From contig CAYPYN010000003.1 in the NCBI GenBank assembly GCA_964415295.1, positions 124,001 to 188,000 on the forward strand: a stretch of DNA of 64,000 nt, written 5' to 3'. The position numbers and the translations under genes are program-made. This DNA comes from SB21 sp964415295. Its GTDB lineage: Bacteria > CLD3 > SB21. Numbering within the stretch: the first letter of the stretch is position 1; every line of letters starts with the position of its first letter. Below the pieces are notes generated by a model. It ran no database searches. It saw nothing but the letters and a program-made list of their open reading frames with translations, and was not told the origin of the DNA. Positions 62,242 through 64,000 of the stretch are shown here, piece by piece.

Positions 62242-62259
62242 ACATGACAAAAGTCATGT
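62242..62259. promoter_or_regulatory. Candidate operator for the FNR-like regulator upstream of the stress-protein gene
   Basis: A perfect inverted repeat ACATGAC-AAAA-GTCATGT with a 4-base spacer, the geometry of FNR-type sites. It is about 95 bases upstream of the universal stress protein ATG and just downstream of the regulator gene. Confidence 0.5.
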
Positions 62260-62353
62260 ATTCCTATGAATAAGGTCATTGGAAAGACATGCTGTTTTGA
62301 TTAGATTTAGCTACAGTCTAGATTTCTGACTATCCTTTGTTTTAAATGAATTT

Positions 62354-63205
62354 ATGAGAATTCGAAAAATACTTTTTCCAACAGATTTTTCCGATATAGC
62401 CCGTCATGCACTGGATTATGCAATCATGATCGCAAGGAAATACCAGGCTTCCCTGGATCTCGTGTATGTGGATGAGGCAACCTATCTCATGAATCCGGTC
62501 AACCTCGACCTCCAGGCTGATTTCTCTCAGTTGACCACAGAGATCAGAAAAGTGGTGGATGAAAAAATGAGAGATTGGGTGCGGCTTTTCCCAAGAGATG
62601 TACCCGTCAGTGTTTCCATTGAGATGGGAAAACCCCATATCGAGATCGTTGAAGCGGCAAAAAAACACAATTCGGATCTTATCGTGATGGGTACTCACGG
62701 CCGCAGCGATGCGGATTATTTCTTAGGCAGCAATGCGGAACGTGTCGTGCGTTTGGCACACTGTCCTGTATTGACCATTCGGCAGGCCGGTCTCAGAGAT
62801 CGCTTTACCAAAATTCTTTTTCCGGTGGACTTTTCTGACTTATGCAAACAAGTGCTTCCGCAGGCGGTTGCTTTGGCCGCAGAATTCGGCGCGGAACTTC
62901 ATTTTCTGCATGTCAGCGTTTCTTACACACACGAGACTCGGGCTTATGCCGAGGGGGAATTTGCCAAGTTTTTTCAAGGTTTCGATCTCTCGGGTGTCCG
63001 GTATCTCACGGATATTTATGGAGCTTTTGTGGAGAATACCGGCATCATCGAGTACGCCCAGAAACACGATATCGATCTGATCGCGATAGGCACGCACGGA
63101 CGAACGGGACTGCGCCGTCTCATTCTGGGAAGCGTGGCGGAAGAGGTGGTCAACACTTCGATGATGCCGGTGCTTACGCTGCGTTCGTTTAAACATGTCG
63201 CATAA
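62354..63205 (+). CDS. Tandem universal stress protein (two UspA domains)
   Basis: 283 residues in two Usp repeats (about 1-143 and 151-280). Each has the ATP-binding G-x2-G-x9-G-S signature: GTHGRSDADYFLGSN and GTHGRTGLRRLILGSV. The first strand KILFPTDFSD and its repeat KILFPVDFSD are typical. Such proteins are induced by starvation, oxygen limitation or redox stress. The operator-like palindrome upstream and the FNR-like gene next door support low-oxygen control. No SD is visible. It is followed 36 bases later by ccoI. Confidence 0.94.
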   Translation: MRIRKILFPTDFSDIARHALDYAIMIARKYQASLDLVYVDEATYLMNPVNLDLQADFSQLTTEIRKVVDEKMRDWVRLFPRDVPVSVSIEMGKPHIEIVEAAKKHNSDLIVMGTHGRSDADYFLGSNAERVVRLAHCPVLTIRQAGLRDRFTKILFPVDFSDLCKQVLPQAVALAAEFGAELHFLHVSVSYTHETRAYAEGEFAKFFQGFDLSGVRYLTDIYGAFVENTGIIEYAQKHDIDLIAIGTHGRTGLRRLILGSVAEEVVNTSMMPVLTLRSFKHVA

Positions 63206-63241
63206 TAATCCAAAAAAAAATCATAGGTAACGTCGTATTTC

Positions 63242-64000
63242 ATGGCCTCCGTCTATTCCGACATATCAACCGTTGAAACGGCTTGCAGTTGTTACCATTG
63301 CGGCGATCGCTGCGATGACGACTCGATCCGCGAAGGTGAAAGGGTATTCTGCTGCCAAGGCTGTCTGTTTGTGTATCAGCTGCTTGCACAAAAGGACCTG
63401 ACGGGCTATTATAATTTCGACGAACAGGTCAGAGTATCGCCCAAAAAGGTCAAAACAAAGGACTTTGAATATCTTGATCTCCCGAGTATCCGGCAAAAGA
63501 TCATACACTTCTCACAAAACGGCATTTCAAGGGTCACATTATTTCTTCCCCAAATTCATTGCAACGCCTGCATCTGGCTCCTGGAGAACCTGCAGAGACT
63601 GGATCACGGCATCTTGACCTCGCACGTGAATTTTCTCAAAAAGGAAGCCGCTCTCACCTACGACGAAAGCAAGACGTCGCTCCGCAAGATTTCCGAGCTC
63701 CTGGCTTCGATCGGATATGAACCCAATTTTGCCTACGACCGCCGTCAAGGCAACACGTTTTCAGTTGTCGAGAAGTCGTTGTACATCAAGCTGGGCATTG
63801 CGGGATTTTGTTTCGGGAATATCATGCTGTTATCCATGCCCGGTTATCTGTCGTCGGCCTCTCTCGATCTGGGATTCAGAAAATTCTTTGCGTACCTCAG
63901 CTTTATCCTGACGCTTCCGGTGCTCTACAGTTTGGGCGATTATTTTAAGTCGGCCTGGGTCAGCCTTCGTCAAAGATCGATTAACATGGACGTGCCCATT
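63242..64000 (+). CDS. ccoI: CcoI-type copper P-type ATPase, 3' end missing
   Basis: The first 253 residues; the gene runs off the window. The N-terminus is Cys-rich: Cys15, Cys17, Cys20, Cys24, then FCCQGC (Cys37, Cys38, Cys41), as in CcoI/FixI of Bacteroidota-like genomes. A heavy-metal domain follows with HCNACIWLLE (Cys107-x2-Cys110). The first TM helices begin near 190. CcoI delivers copper to the cbb3-type cytochrome oxidase CcoN subunit, so the oxidase genes are expected just beyond the window. The start ATG 63242 has only a weak SD. Confidence 0.88.
   Translation, partial: MASVYSDISTVETACSCYHCGDRCDDDSIREGERVFCCQGCLFVYQLLAQKDLTGYYNFDEQVRVSPKKVKTKDFEYLDLPSIRQKIIHFSQNGISRVTLFLPQIHCNACIWLLENLQRLDHGILTSHVNFLKKEAALTYDESKTSLRKISELLASIGYEPNFAYDRRQGNTFSVVEKSLYIKLGIAGFCFGNIMLLSMPGYLSSASLDLGFRKFFAYLSFILTLPVLYSLGDYFKSAWVSLRQRSINMDVPI

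Overview
The window is a chromosomal segment of moderate GC with about 57 protein genes, four tRNAs, and no insertion sequence, prophage or CRISPR array that I can see. The source looks like a Gram-negative bacterium of the FCB group outside the Bacteroidia, in the manner of Ignavibacteria, Calditrichota or KSB1. This is an inference. It rests on the mix of families: M49 and S37 peptidases, Na+-translocating methylmalonyl-CoA decarboxylase, PPi-type phosphofructokinase, a Bacteroidota-style CcoI with a Cys-rich N-terminus, an SWIB-domain protein with a histone-H1-like tail, and many lipoproteins. Several genes carry good Shine-Dalgarno sites, and several promoters fit TTGACA-N17-TATAAT, which argues against a typical Bacteroidia member.

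Layout. 1-5505 (minus strand): a partial dipeptidyl peptidase III, then a respiratory operon of Rieske protein, cytochrome b, a CydA-like membrane protein fused to cytochrome c, and a second CydA-like protein. 5506-5905: an intergenic region with the operon promoter inside an inverted repeat and a candidate small RNA. 5906-9765: PPi-phosphofructokinase, two alpha/beta hydrolases and a TonB-like protein. 9909-16790 (minus): an ion-homeostasis operon of KefB-like antiporter, K+ channel, cyclic-nucleotide-binding protein, Na+/H+ antiporter and amidohydrolase. 17059-24292: a GH63-like glycosidase, SWIB protein, Asp-box lipoprotein, GAF histidine kinase and TPR protein. 24323-25606 (minus): an arsenic operon arsR, a 36-residue CC-x3-CC peptide and arsM, behind a perfect operator. 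25769-26746: a deoxyhypusine-synthase-like enzyme. 26750-30186 (minus): a complete mmdABCD-type decarboxylase operon. 30456-34559: small membrane and lipoproteins, PBP1C and a CAP-domain protein. 34686-37714 (minus): an ABC-F ATPase and an M48 protease. 38151-40867: a more AT-rich TPR lipoprotein plus C-terminal processing protease pair. 40988-45456: pgi, a TPR protein, rsmB and a saccharopine-dehydrogenase-like enzyme. 45486-47808 (minus): a small membrane protein, DHH phosphoesterase and M23 lipoprotein. 48146-48592: tRNA-Gly, Cys, Leu and Val with a structured spacer that contains a terminator. 48633-51786 (minus): a GT-C-like membrane protein, dienelactone-hydrolase-like lipoprotein and beta-carbonic anhydrase. 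52011-61262: a DoxX protein and a run of exported hydrolases and lipoproteins, a YigZ-like protein, pirin and a DUF3667 protein. 61413-64000: an FNR-like regulator with four candidate cluster cysteines, a tandem universal stress protein and the start of ccoI.

Together the genes suggest a respiring organism that also meets low oxygen: a quinol-oxidising complex, maturation of cbb3 oxidase, an FNR-like sensor, and Na+/H+/K+ circuits fed by a decarboxylase pump. The points most worth a second look are the Rieske/cytochrome b/double-CydA-like operon, the candidate small RNA with an anti-SD-like loop at 5689-5761, the CC-x3-CC peptide in the ars operon, and the terminator inside the tRNA cluster.
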